This document shows, in pieces, positions 23,040 to 35,370 of a DNA stretch of 64,000 nucleotides. The DNA comes from Neoechinorhynchus agilis (taxonomy: Eukaryota; Acanthocephala): assembly GCA_051530055.1 (NCBI GenBank), contig CM121342.1:1488001-1552000 (forward strand), given 5' to 3'. Every line of letters starts with the position of its first letter. Positions within the stretch are counted from its first letter, which is position 1. The notes below the pieces were generated by a model. That model saw only the letters and a program-made list of their open reading frames with translations, had not been told where the DNA came from and ran no database searches. The translations under genes were made by a program, and so were the position numbers.

Positions 23040-24763
23040 TGTTCTCTTTTTTGGCAGCTTACTTTTAACTTAATGGTCTATGGCGTTCTTAAAAGCTAAA
23101 TTACATTTCAGATATCAGTCTATTTTAAAGGAAAGTCTGCGAATGTGTGGAGTGAATGTTCAAAATGAATGCCTTAAGCAAATTTAAGCGATTGATGTTT
23201 ATCGAAAAATTTATTTAAAAAGGTATGGACGCCATAAACTAAGCTTTGAGATGTAAGGAAAGATGGTGAGATTAAAATGAAAACCTTTAGTGTGATATGA
23301 CCGTTGAAGTACTTACCAAAAAGAGGAAAGAGTTACTTGGCACTTAAACACAATTTAAGACTGTTGAGATGAAAATGATCGAGTGTTGGCAGGATGTGTT
23401 AAGTACGCAGGAGTAGATATCTATCCAGTTTTTCATGGTTGGTAGTTTTAGCACCGTTAAGAAAAATATAACGCAATAAAAATATATTTCCTAAATAACC
23501 CAACTTATCTTTAAATTTTCTCAAAAAAGGTTAATAAAGACAAAGTCGTAAGATAATTTCCAAATATTTTCATTTTATTTGTTCCCAATCGACAAAGACA
23601 CTGGAATTAATGGGCTTAGTTTTCAAGTAAAATGCCATGCACTATTGCACTTTTTCGGAATAAGAAGTTAACATCGTCTTGTGTGTCGCATCGATCCATT
23701 AAATCGAAAACCTTAAATAAAAGTGAATAATTACTTGCATTAATATAAGGGCTTGTGTTTTCAGAGCAGTCCATTTAATTTTTTACTTGGAATTTTTTTA
23801 TCGTGAACCCAACTAAGGCATTTTAGTAACTATTCAACTGTGGACATACACTATTCGATTCCTTAATTTTGATAGTTTTTACTTTGTTGACAATCTATAC
23901 TACAAAACACAATTGCATGGAAATATTCAACCTTATGAAGAAAACCTCGTCGTTAAGATTGCAATGTAGAATTTTCTTCATAAAATAATAGAAGATATAA
24001 AAACATAGCAAAAGAAATTGTATTTGCTACAAATATTAATATCTCTAAAATGGTAAAAATGGAAGTGTTCATTCAGCTGCAACTTCTTGATATTTTCAAT
24101 AAATCCCATCTTTTGTATTTTTTATTTCCGACTTGCAGGTTTTAAACAATCTTGGGCTGACTGAATGGAAAAAGCAGTGAACTAAAGCGAGATTATAAAT
24201 CACTGGTGATTAGGAATGGATAACGGAGTTCAATTTAGGCCGTAGCAATTATCAAGTGTAAAATGGGTTTTTATGATCGGATAATTTTGCATTAAACCAT
24301 AAATAACGTAAGTAAATCGCATCTTGGGAAATTTTTAGAGGGAGTAATTAAAGCCTATTACTTTATCCTGCGAGGCTATAATCCAAATAGTTTTATTAAA
24401 CTCGAATTGTCCAAGAACGCTGTAACTGCCGGTTTTTGTACAAATGAAGTTTAGCTTTAATTCTCCACATGATTCTCTTTATTACTGCTTTTTGATATGC
24501 CCATTTTTCGGTATCTCGGAGATAAGTTTTAAAGGCTACAATTACAACGATCTACTTTAACAATAATAAATATTTTTCGGCATCTTGCAAGTGTTTTGAA
24601 ATCAGGTCTTTTTCTTCACATTCTGACAAGTTTGACTCAAGAAAAGAGCTTGACACCCAGAAAGCAAACACTAAGATAAAGAACGCTACCAATAAGCTGC
24701 GGGGTTATCAAATCTAGAATGTCACTTTTATTATATAGCGAATCGTTTTTGAGGAAATAATAA
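23040..24763. other. Noncoding AT-rich region
   Basis: I see no gene, repeat family or RNA in this stretch. Confidence 0.4.
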
Positions 24764-25029
24764 TAACAACACGTCTATTTGCGATTTAACAAAGCAAAGG
24801 ACCCATGTATCTTAGGGTTCTCAAGAACACTCTCATGCGCAAAAGAGATTGTTAGGTTGTGAGGCTGGGTCATTCCTCTTGTTTGTGATAATTTAAATTT
24901 CGATGTCCAAATAAAATTTTGAAGTCCAAACAGATCTTGAACGTTGTTTCGCTTTTGTGGTAGAATTGTTTTTGGTCCGTTAGTTGATTTTGATTTATTT
25001 GATTTTGGTTGGTTAATTGTTAGTTGTTG
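24764..25029 (+). repeat. Possible solitary PLE 5' end
   Basis: The first about 45 bp (AACACGTCTATTTG, then AAAGGACCC) match 7012-7057, which lies just upstream of a PLE reverse-transcriptase fragment. No coding part follows before the LINE that begins near 25030. Confidence 0.35.
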
Positions 25030-25892
25030 CTTTCCTTTCTTTCCTTCGAATCAATTCGCATTTGGATTATTGAGCAGTAAAGAAGAAAGAAGGGAAGTAG
25101 AGATTTGTGCGAGGAACTGAAGGGTGGAAAATGTTGGGGCGACGTGAGTGTTGTAACTGTGAGTAAAAAGAGAAATGTGTGGTAGAAATTGAAGAGGAGG
25201 TAGAGAATGAAGGCGTTTTGAGTGCTTTTAAAAGATTAGAGAGAGGTGTTCTTCTAAGGGCACAAGTTCGGAGGAGCAGATTAGAGCGCACCTATTGTGT
25301 AATTGCAAAAGGTTCAATATGCGTAGGTGAGCGTTGGTAGGAAGGTGGACCTATAGAAGAAGTACTTAAGGTCTTTAAATGATAATCCAAGTAATCGGAG
25401 ACGCTTGAGAAGATAGAGCTAAATGGGCCCCTTGTGCAACGAAATTGACGTGTGCTTGTTCCACTTTAGATTATTCTGAAAATGAAGAACAAGCATACGA
25501 ACAGAGGAGACACGATTGATAGGAAAAGGAAGAAGCGTTTGATCGGAAGGGCTATTTGAGATTGAGGGGACGATTTTAAAGCACTTGGTTAAGGGTAAGA
25601 CATTTAGAGGAGCAAAATACTTGAACGTGAGAAATCTGGTTAGAAGTAATTGAGAGTGAGAGGGGAGACGGTGCATGCATAATGATTGTAAGATCATCAG
25701 CATACAAGAAGTGTTTAGAATAAGAGGACGGAATAAGATCTTTCAGGAAAGTGTTGAAAAGAATGGGGAGAGAACAGCTCATTGGAGAACTCCCTTGTTG
25801 ATTGCCAGTAATCTATTGTTTAGAAAGGATTTCAGCCATTTGATTTGCCAGGCGGAGAAACCACATTTAGAGCATGCGTCAAGGAGAAGATT

Positions 25893-28653
25893 AACTCCGC
25901 CAAAGACGATCCCAAGCCCGGCTGAGAAAGGAGGAGGTTTGCTGTCAAGAAGGGCATCCGACTGAAAAAACCTTGCTAAAACAAATTACATTCATGTCTA
26001 GTATTCATTTTGCAAGCACTATAGCTAGGTTGTTCCCCGTAAACGACGCGCATTCTCAACCCCGGAGTTTGTGATAAATCCGCCATGGTTACCGAATTGC
26101 CGACGAACTCGGCTAAAGAAGCTAGTCGATATAAAAATCCGAATAGCCAGACTGATCGTGGGTACGATGACAGAAGGAAGTCGAGAGATAGTGGTTATGA
26201 TGTGGAGACGACGGATCCAAATACTAGGAGTACAGGAAATTCGATGGAAGGGGGCAAAAGTGAGGGAATTGAGTGATGGATTTAAATTGTTCTACAATGG
26301 AGGTGGTGTTGGGGTGATTCTGAGTGGTGATGTGGTAGATAAATTAGTGCCAGTGGACAGAAGGAGCGATAGAGTGATGTCGGTAAGGATCAACTGGACG
26401 GGCGTCGTAATAACCATCGTTTCCGCCTACGCGCCGCAAGTGGGTTGTCGTGATGAAGAAAAGTCAAATTTCTGGGAAGAGCTATCCGAGGCAATGCCTC
26501 AGTTGTGGTATGGGGGAGTTTCAACGGGCATGTTGGATCCAGAGTGAGCTATGAACGAATTCACGGAAACTAAAGCGCAAGGAACGCCGAGGGCGAAAAG
26601 CTGTTGGATTTCGCAATAGCAAAGGAACTACGTATTACCAACACATTCTTCATGAAGGATCGAAGATACTTAGCGACGTTTTCAAGTGGACGATATGAGA
26701 GTTAAATCGATTTCATTCTCTACCCAATCGATAAGTGGCGAGAAGTACAGAATGTCAAGACTTTATTGGGCGAAGATTGTGCTTTACAACACAGACCACT
26801 CATAGTAGATCTGAAAATCAAGATGGTGAGTAAGCCTTAAAAAGCGATCCTTATACCGAAAATCAAATGGTGGATGATGATTATAAAACATCGAATGCGT
26901 GAAGCACTCGCTCCGAAAATGTGGATGTCGAGAGTTGGTGGAATAATACGGGCGAAATCATAACCGAGGGAGCCAAGAGAGTATTGGGAATGACATCGGG
27001 AAAACCTCCGCCCCGAAACAAGGAAGTCTAGTGGTGGAACGAGAAAGTCATGGATGCTGTGAGCCGTAAGCGTGCTGCAAAAAAAGAAACTTGATTGCAA
27101 CAACTCATTGCAGAACAATAGACAAGCGAAGAAGGAAGCAGCTAGGGAGTGTGCAATTGCAAGGAATGATTCCGACCTAAAGTTATATGATCGACTGGAT
27201 AGAGATATGGGTCGAGAAATGATATTTAAGCTCGTTAAACTTCGTGATAAGAGATCGAGAGACATAGTCCAGCAAAAGTCTATCAAGGACAACAATGGAA
27301 CCATACTTTACTGGAATGAAAAGATCCTTGCGGGATGGAGAGAGTATTTCGAAACTGATGAATGCGAGGAACCCGTGTGATCCTATCGAAGTAACGAAGG
27401 CAAATAATAATATGGTACAACGATTCTCGTATGAAGAAGTAGCGGCGAAAATGCGACCAATGAAAAGTGTAGGGCCTGATCAAATACCGATCGAATTGTG
27501 AAAAACGCTCTGTCATTTTGGAATACAGATATCGGCGAATTTATTTCGAAAGATTGATGAACAAGGCAAGATACCTACTGCTTAGCAGAAAAGTACAATA
27601 GTTCCCATCTTCAAGCAAAAAAGGTTCACACAATGAAGCTATGGGAAAGAGTATCGGATAGCAGGATCATGAAGGAAATTGTTATTAGCGAAGATCATCG
27701 TGGCGTAATGCCAGATGCAATATTTGTATTGAGGCAGCTTTACGAAAGGTTCAGCGAAAAAACCCTACATAGCGCTTTTGTGGATTTGGCGAAGGTGGGG
27801 ATCTTGTATGGCCATGTCTCAGAATGAGAAACTGTCCAGAAAGATACGTGCAAGCGATTCAAGCTATGCACGAGAATAGTCTCACGAGCGTACGATCAGC
27901 GGTATATCTGAGTTTTTCCAAGTTTCAAATGGTTTCCATTAAGGTTCAGCGCTGAGTCCGTTTCTGTTCGCGCTTGTGATGGATGTCCTAGGTAATTCGG
28001 ACAAAGGCTCACGAGCTCCATGGGAAATAGTTTTCGCATACGATTTAGTATTTACGGCCGAAAAAGCAAGTCTATTATAAAAGGATCTGGAAAGGTGGAA
28101 ACGTGGACTCGTAAATAAAGGTCTGAGAGTCAGCAGAACTAAGACGTACTATATGGGATCAGAGAATTTATTCATGTAAGGAGTCAAGGTTGAACGCAGG
28201 CGTGGGTGAATTGGAGTAAAGCCTCGGGCATCCTATGTGATTGGAGAGTTACAGCGAACCTCAAGGGACGGGTCTATGAGGCGGTTGCCACAAAACAAGA
28301 GGATTTCAATGGGCTGTCTTTAAATGAGATGAGGATGCTGCGGTGGGCAGCAGGAATCACAAGGATAAAGTCAGAAACTAGGAGATCAGAAAGCTATTCC
28401 GTGTGGTACCCATCCGAGAGGTGATCGTCAGGAAAAGGTTACACTGGGAGGAGCGTCTGTCTATGATAGATGAGGATGGCTGGTTGACTAGAATCGAAAA
28501 AGTTAGGATTGAGGGGCCAAGGAGAAGAGGGCGGCCAAAGAAAATGTGGAAAGACTGAATGAAAGATGATGCGAAGGTGCTTGGGGTGAATGTTTGACAT
28601 GAACATGCGACCTCTCGTGGAGAGCAAAGCAGTAAGACATGTGTGCGTGTGTG
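25893..28653 (+). mobile_element. RTE-clade LINE inserted in the jockey/CR1-like LINE
   Basis: The 5' part holds AAGAAGGGCATCCGACTG, a sequence typical of RTE leaders. Plus-strand frames then give the endonuclease (ILGVQEIRWKGAKVREL, GVGVILSG, SAYAPQVGC at 26.15-26.5 kb), the connector LYDRLDRDMGREMI (27.18 kb), reverse transcriptase pieces MKSVGPDQIPIEL (27.46 kb) and DAIFVLRQLYERF (27.71 kb), and the C-terminal EMRMLRWAAGITR and RIEGPRRRGRPKK. The body is 2761 bp against about 3.2 kb for full RTE. Multiple frameshifts make it dead. A 12-bp duplication AAGGAGAAGATT flanks it at 25881-25892 and 28654-28665. Confidence 0.85.
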
Positions 28654-29323
28654 AAGGAGAAGATTGATTGACGGAATCAAAAGCTTTATGAATGTCGATT
28701 TGGATGAGTCGAGAGATAAATAAAGGTTGTGCGTCGAGGTTACGAAGAAAAGAATCGTAGATGCAAAGAAGCCGGACAGGAAACCGAATTTAATGGGTGA
28801 ACATTTTCGATTGAAGTTTGGCAGAAGGTGTGCTTTAAAGCACCTCTCTAAGACTTTTGATAAGGAAGGTAAGATAGAGATGGATCGAAAACTTGAGGTG
28901 GATATAAGTTTACTTGCTTTAGTGGCTGTTTCAAGGCAATTAGGGAAGATTACGGTCTTGAAACTTTGGTTGATTGTGTGGGTAAGTTGATCGATTTAAT
29001 CTGGGATGATAAAGCGTAGAGCCCAGTTAGGAATGGTAGAGTTAGGGGATAATTTGCGTGGTAGTTTCCGAAGAAGCATGAGGATATCATACTTGGAAAT
29101 CATGGAAGGTGAAGTTATAGGAGCTGAGAACACTCATGTAGATCTGGAAGTGGATGATGGTTTGTTCGAGTGAATCACAAAGTTGCGCGTTGATAGAGTT
29201 TAGTGCAGCAAGGAGGTCGGAGTTTAATAGGTTAGAGAAGGGTATTTGTCTTTCGATTCCTAGGGCACTTTTCTTGTTTTTCACCAGAGGTGCGTGGGAG
29301 AGGATTCAAGTTTATGTGCAACA

Positions 29324-29456
29324 AAGGTCTTGCGTAAATTGCGATGAGCAATGGAGGATTGAAGGCGAAGGTCTTGCGTAAATTGCAATGAGCAATGGAG
29401 GATTGAAGGCGAAGGTCTTGCGTAAATTGCGATGAGCAATGGAGGATTGAAGGCGG
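29324..29456. repeat. Three tandem copies of a 44-bp unit
   Basis: The unit AGGTCTTGCGTAAATTGCGA and following bases is repeated three times inside the minus-strand LINE. The same three-copy array occurs at 42344-42476 in the inverted duplicate of this LINE segment. Confidence 0.85.
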
Positions 29457-29830
29457 GGGGAAATCAGGATTACATTCGTAGTATGCTTTATTCACCTTTA
29501 TTTGGAGCATTTTTAAGAAAGGGGGCATCCAAAGTGGATCTCGGCTGGAAAGGCGAATTGTTTTCCTAAGAATAACTGTAGTCTTGCAAGAAGAGAGTAT
29601 ATTAGTTAGAGAAAGCATAGCCTCCGAGAGGTTTGGGTAAAAAAATAGATTTTCTGTGTGAAGATAGATTACGCAAGACTAATTTGATAAATGTGAAAAT
29701 GTGCTAATCTCTTTCATCAAAACCCGTAAAGAGGGATGACCGGGCACGTCGGGGAGGAGCGGAGGGAGAGAGGATTATTGCGCAATGGTCTTAGGATGAG
29801 ATTGAAGGTGGTATTTTAGCAGCCTTGTAT

Positions 29831-30318
29831 TTGTGGATGTCGGTAAAGATTTTATCAAGATGTACGTTGTGGCTGATAGGAAATTTTACTGACTGGACGA
29901 GGTCAAGGTCCGTAAATTTGTTTTCTTAATGCTTCCAAATACCGCCTGATGACATAAAACGAGGTGTGAAATTTGGGAAAATATGACAGTGATTTTCTCC
30001 GTTTTTCCAAAGAAGTGATTCGATGGTTATTTATATTGGACTAACTCAAACTTTTAAGTATGTTATTAGGCTACCAATTGAATATCCTCGCTGTATTGCA
30101 TAAGGATACGAAACAAAAACTAAGCCTTTATGTACGCACAAAATGACCGATGTTATAATCATATTTAAATTTTTAATTTAAATATTTATAATTATTGCAT
30201 TTTTAAGATGGCTTTAATGTTCTTTGCCCTTTCCACCCCTCGAACAATTCGTAAACCATTAAATTTTTTTGATAAAACTACAGTAACTACGGTATTAATC
30301 TATCCCTAATGATCGTCT
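29831..30318. other. Noncoding spacer
   Basis: AT-rich sequence between the LINE and the secreted-protein gene. No feature is recognised. Confidence 0.35.
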
Positions 30319-30984
30319 TTAGTAGAATCTAGGAATAATTTGATAAAAAGAAACTGGCTCCTGAATAAAATCATTTGCCCACACTACGCTTGGGTCATCA
30401 GCAATCAAATTAGGTCCGATTTGGAATGTTTGTTCAATCACACTTTCCTCTTGGTTTTGATTATCATTGCCTCGTCCATAAGCGTTTTGTTTTCCGTCCT
30501 GTTCCGAACAGTCGAGGGTTTTAATGTACGGTAAGCAGAATTTGTCCACCTCATTTTGAAGTTCCAAAAAAGTCAATGGGCCGTTAGATTCGTCGGAGTC
30601 TGATCCAAAGGATTGCTGTTTAGTTTTTTCGATAGTTTCCACAGGTTCGGTAACCATCTTCCTTGCGAGTTTCTTTGCCTTTAAAGGGGCACTGGTAGTT
30701 GTTTTCTTTGGCTTGCTTTCATTGATCACTACATTGGGGCTAGTATTTGCTGCCTTTTTACTTTCGGTCTTCTTGGAAAATTCAGGGGTAGGTTTCTTCG
30801 CTGGTGGTTTTTTCACTGAAGGTTTCTTCGCTGGTTTCGTGGTTGCTTTGTCCCCAATACTTGAGGATTTGGTTTTCCTGCTGGCCTTCGTCTTACTCAA
30901 TGAAGTTCCAGTCGTATCCGGATCTCGTCTGGCGTTGAGCTGAGCAACGATCACAAGGAAAAAAGTTAGATAAAGAAAACGCAT
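30319..30984 (-). CDS. Secreted Lys/Pro/Ser-rich protein (221 aa)
   Basis: A single exon starts at ATG 30984; the first in-frame codon upstream is GTG, so this is the preferred start. Residues 1-18 (MRFLYLTFFLVIVAQLNA) are a clear signal peptide with likely cleavage before RRDPD. Residues about 25-125 are low-complexity and basic, with KKPSVKKPPAKKP repeats and Ser/Thr, suggesting an extended, possibly O-glycosylated or matrix-bound region. The last about 80 residues are acidic and contain two cysteines (KFCLPYIKTLDC) that could pair. No known domain is visible. It is not an obvious retroelement product. Function unknown; an extracellular structural or secreted factor is a reasonable guess. 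Confidence 0.6.
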   Translation of the reverse strand: MRFLYLTFFLVIVAQLNARRDPDTTGTSLSKTKASRKTKSSSIGDKATTKPAKKPSVKKPPAKKPTPEFSKKTESKKAANTSPNVVINESKPKKTTTSAPLKAKKLARKMVTEPVETIEKTKQQSFGSDSDESNGPLTFLELQNEVDKFCLPYIKTLDCSEQDGKQNAYGRGNDNQNQEESVIEQTFQIGPNLIADDPSVVWANDFIQEPVSFYQIIPRFY

Positions 30985-30999
30985 CACTGTTAAATTCAC

Positions 31000-31317
31000 C
31001 CTTAATCTAAGGCATCGATTTTCTTTAACACGATAAGAACGGGTTATAACAAAGGCGTGTTGAGTTGTTTCTTGTCATTGTGTTTGTCAATGTGTTTCAA
31101 TCAACTTGGTCATATATCAGTGAGTTTTTTAGAACCGGTGCATCTTAACGTGACTCTATTTTGCAATATCTTTTGGCATGTTCACATTTTGTGTTTGTAA
31201 CTTAACACGACAATCTTTGAAACCAATTGTGTTTCCCGGCAAATAATGAAAATTTAGATCTATGGTGGACGTTGCGGGTTTTCATTCAGCTAAAAAATTT
31301 GAGCTGGCAATTACCAT
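31000..31317. other. Upstream flank of the secreted-protein gene
   Basis: No exon or defined promoter element is seen. Confidence 0.3.
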
Positions 31318-31585
31318 GAACCAAATAGAATTTTTTTTGATTCTCCTTATTTTAGTAATATATTTTTTACCGATATTTTGGAGTTTTACTTCTTTTTAAG
31401 GGCCATGAAAAACACACGCAATCTACAAAGGTAGTCAGAATAAGAACCAAAGGGACGATTTAGTCTAATTCTACCTTTGTTGATAGCGTTTGTTTTCCAG
31501 AACGCTCAAGTAGGAGTAAAACTCCGAAATATCGGTCAAAAATATTAGATAAGGGCAATCAAAAAAATTAAGATGCGGTTGAGAA
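31318..31585. repeat. Inverted PLE-type terminal repeat (hairpin) D
   Basis: Arms at about 31318-31392 and 31512-31585 are inverted copies. The right arm has CTCAAGTA, a short stem GGAG-TAAAA-CTCC, and GAAATATCGG, which is a hammerhead-like order (CUGANGA-like, stem II, GAAA). It is a relative of copies A-C with a different stem II. Confidence 0.55.
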
Positions 31586-31748
31586 GTCAATCGACATACC
31601 GCCAACAAAGTAGAATTGATTTTCTGTTATATTCACATTGACGATTTCACAGATATCTAATTTTTTAGTTCGCTCCATTTAAGATTTGAACAACGAAGGT
31701 TTCTATTGCTAGCATAGAAATAAAAAGAAATTCTATGCGAGTAACGGT

Positions 31749-32330
31749 CAATGTCTTAATCGCACATTGCCCATCGCATTCGCAAAGACGTTCGGAACGA
31801 TTATCCTTCTCATAAACTATGGTTGGATTATCTTCAATGTCGTTCTGTTTGTCAGTAATCCTTACCGTTTCTCCTCGCTTTTCCACAAATACATGCTGGT
31901 ATTCATTCCTTTAATGTTCTTTTATTGCAGCACTGTACTCCTTCAATTGTGGCTCGCCGATGTCGTTAACGTTCACGTAAGACTAATTAATAATTTATCA
32001 TGCACAATAAATCAAATATTGGCGATTATTTCCTACAATGTCCTATATTGCTTTCTATTCAGCATCTCTTTTGATCGTTTGCTAGGCGTGTGGCTAAAAA
32101 ATGAGCGTTTCGTAGAAAAATTAGTGATCTTGGAAATAGTGATTCTTTGTTGTGTAACGATTTCTACGATCAACATGGGATTGCACAGCTCAATTGGAAT
32201 AGATAGATAAAATATAAGCATGTCAAAATATAACTCGAAGTTTGCTATTGTTGCTATTACAATGTTCAATGCCATCGCGTTTTCGATCACATTTGTAGCG
32301 GCTTATATTGGTAAAGTTTATCTCTTAAAT
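31749..32330 (+). pseudogene. 7TM receptor pseudogene, converted segment plus diverged remainder
   Basis: Bases 31749-32099 read as identical to the reverse complement of 37430-37780 in the receptor gene at 36.2-37.8 kb, covering helices 1-3 (PIAFAKTFGTIILLINYGW through SFDRLLGVWLK). Immediately after, the sequences diverge strongly: this copy reads NERFVEKLVILEIVIL where the other reads QRQIQKKKAKVTMIVAI. The frame here stops after GLHSSIGIDR, the extracellular loop 2 region is missing, and a fifth-helix-like segment (KFAIVAITMFNAIAF) lies in another frame near 32.24 kb. No in-frame ATG precedes the block. It is therefore best called a pseudogene, with the identical block as a recent conversion or copy. 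Confidence 0.7.
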
Positions 32331-35300
32331 ATCTATGCTGTTTTGGTGGAAAAATTAGTAACTTAAGAAACCGAACTGCGGTAATTGAACCTGTTGATCT
32401 GTATATGGACTACTGCAAGTCTTTGGAAAAATTGCAATACTCTGAATATGATTTAACATTTACAATAATCGCATTTTTTCGTCCAAAATGTTACAACAAA
32501 TGATTCCTGCAATCGAACTTGTTTATTTTATAGATCATTAAAACTTCCAAAACGTTAGTAACAAATGCTATTCGCTGTTAATGGTTTCAATTCCAAGTCA
32601 TAATTATAAGATGCAGTCTGTTGTAAATTATGATACTAAATTTTTTGAATTGCTTCTTTATCAGACAATAATATATTTTGTATCCTAGGATAGTAGCGTC
32701 GTAGTCTGGTTCACACTAAAGGAACCTTAAAAGTTAACTTTGACTTTTATTTCACAAAATTTCAGTGGCAAGTTTAGGTGGCAATAAAAAGATAAAAATG
32801 TCTGTGTTTTTTACGTGAAAGTGAAAATATTGACAGTGTTCAACTCTATTTACGATTTTATCCCATATTTTATAGAATCGATTCCAAAAAATTTCGCAGT
32901 ATTTATTATGTTAACGTCAAGACGTTATAGAGGCACGGTAAAATCGCTGTTTAAACGATCGAAGAAGACTGTAGGTAATAATATTTGATCATTTAAAATT
33001 TTGCTGACTTTGCTGTTGAAAACAGAAAATAATCTAAAATATATCAATATTGCTTAAAAGCAATAAAAAATAATTTTCGGCATTAAAATTTACGACAGGG
33101 GTTTTAACATAATTAGAGTAAGAACGAAAACAAATCATTTTAAATTTTTTATTTATCTACTTCCATGTGCATTCCTTTGGAATCTCGAATTGGGAACCTT
33201 TTAGAACAAGGAATTATGATTAATTGAGTGAGATAAAAATCCTATATTTTTTGTCACATGCACTTTTGAGTATTTATAGTTCGTGGGATACTTCGAATAG
33301 CACTTTTATTATTTAAATACAATGCGTTATTGACACACGCAAAAGCATTTGAATTAGGACGGAATATTAGACGATCCCAATAATTTCTCCCATTCCATCG
33401 TATTTTTAGGGATTTTCTTAAATCCAATATTCCTACACAGTGCGAGTAGATCTCACTTACGTAAATTGTGTTTTAGCCAAAATTTCGTTTCGTAAATATC
33501 CCCAATCCGAGCGGATCTTTGGATTTGCTGAGTTTTCAACATTTCGTTGCGAATGTCAATTAAGCGACAAGTGTTTTGCCAATGCCTTGTTCCATATCTT
33601 AGTCTTTTTATGTTGTTTTTATGAAAATAGTTCACAATATTAATGACGGATATTTTTATTTATTTGCAACATTGCAATCGAATTAATTGAAATACAATAG
33701 AATGTCGATTATCCGGATATACTTTTCCAACAACATGAACTTTATATTAGTGCGTTTTTTAACCGCAAAATGCAATTAGAATGCTGTCCTATTGCACACT
33801 AGAATCAGATGCCGTAACGAATAACGAGGATGTCCATTGGTACAGAGAAAAATAAGTGATTATTTTTAACACTAAAGCTAAAATCATGAAATTCTACCCT
33901 AGTTTTCTCCTGTTTTTAAAACTATTTCACCCGAATGTTAAGAACTTTGATATCTATAGTTTATCTTTCCAAACTGGATACATAACATTTGGTTTTCGGT
34001 TATCCGCAAAAAATATCGTATCCGAATGATGTCTGTTCCCAATTAATTCGGATAAACGACGTTCTACTATAAGTTTGTAATTTTTCATTAAAAATCTTTA
34101 AACTTTGAGTTGGATTTTTGGAAATTTGTTATGTTTGCAAATCATAGATTATCGCATTGTTTTCGAATTTGAACTGATACTAAAGGATCTTAGATCCTTA
34201 GATTTCAGGATATTTATGTGATGAATATCAACAGAATACTTTTATTTGCCTCTTTATATTAGTTACTATAAAATTACGGTTTTGCAACCTGACGATTCTA
34301 ATTTGATTGCCTGTAGATTGCTTAAGCACCACTTGGGTTCTGCAAGCGTCCGTTCTACATTGATCAGACTTTCTCTTAAAATCTTTTTATAAGTGACTTT
34401 AAATTGATTCTTAACCATTTTAATTTCTGTCAAAGAAAGGAAACTGGCGAAGTCAAAAGTGGTATCAATATTGAGATAAAGTGGACCATGTTGTCACATT
34501 AACGTCATTGTAGGATTAATGATGCTATTTGATGTGAAATCTAAATCCACATCAGTCGTAAAAATTGATTCCGAGCAATCTTTTACTATTTTAATCAAAA
34601 TTATAACCGATGAGAGTGGCTAATGAGAATACAGCGACCTGCGAAACTTCTTAGATGCAAAAATAAACATTTAAATAGAAATCGTAGACGTTATTCCAGA
34701 ATAATTAAAGGTAAAAGAAGATGATTTTATCTTAACGTTGAAGTCATGGTTAAACCTAAATAAAACATCGAAAGGTATCCAAGAAAGGCAGCCATTTAAT
34801 TAGGAAATGATTTTAAATCCTAAATTTAATTATAAGAAATTTTAAAACTGACGACGGAATGCATTTAATGCATCTCGTAGAAATAAATACTATCAGGTTA
34901 ATTGATGAAAAATACTACGAAAATAAAATTTTACATTTACGACAATAATACTTGAATATATACTCGTTTATCTGTGTTAAAGATATATATTTTATGTTTA
35001 ATAATTTGCAATTTAATTTTTTATAAAATGAAAGACACATGCTTTCTAGATTTGTGCTGAACTCTTTTCTATACGTGAAGAATTATTCCTGATTTTTGTC
35101 CTTGATAAGTTTGGGTTGAATGTTTAGGTTACCGAAAATTCTAATCAAGATGCCGTCTTTTTATCTAACAACTTGACTCAGTAGCTTCACAGTAACTGGC
35201 CCAAATAGAAATCTACGCTTGCGTTTACCTCTGTGACGAATTTACGATGAATAAATAAAATTTAATATTCAATAAATCTCCTTTTTTTAAATACGGGTTT

Positions 35301-35334
35301 TAAAAGTCGTCGTCTGTGCATCCTCCGTTCCATA
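32331..35334. other. Long noncoding AT-rich region
   Basis: No supportable gene, RNA or repeat. Opposed short open frames near 33440-33643 have no domain. Confidence 0.4.
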
Positions 35335-35370
35335 ATGTTTTCAATATTCATTCCTGACTGTAGATCAACT

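Larger units (their letters stand above)
25030..29830 (-). mobile_element. APE-type LINE (jockey/CR1-like), interrupted by an RTE LINE
   Basis: Reading on the minus strand from 29830, the order is: the linker SSRDPLWMPPFLKML upstream of the reverse transcriptase (about 29.5 kb), LIQIDIHKAFDSVN (28.69 kb), then after the RTE insertion WLKSFLNNRLLAINKG (25.83 kb), PILFNTFLKDL with catalytic YADD (25.72 kb) and LVLHFQNNLKWNKH (25.47 kb). These are motifs in the usual order of a non-LTR reverse transcriptase. Several frame changes exist, including a stop just before the PILFNTFL segment, so it is inactive. Three copies of a 44-bp unit lie inside at about 29324-29456. The 5' end is not identified. 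Confidence 0.7.

Noticed and set aside
33440-33643. Opposed open frames on both strands
   Set aside because: Mutual shadow frames with no coding features.
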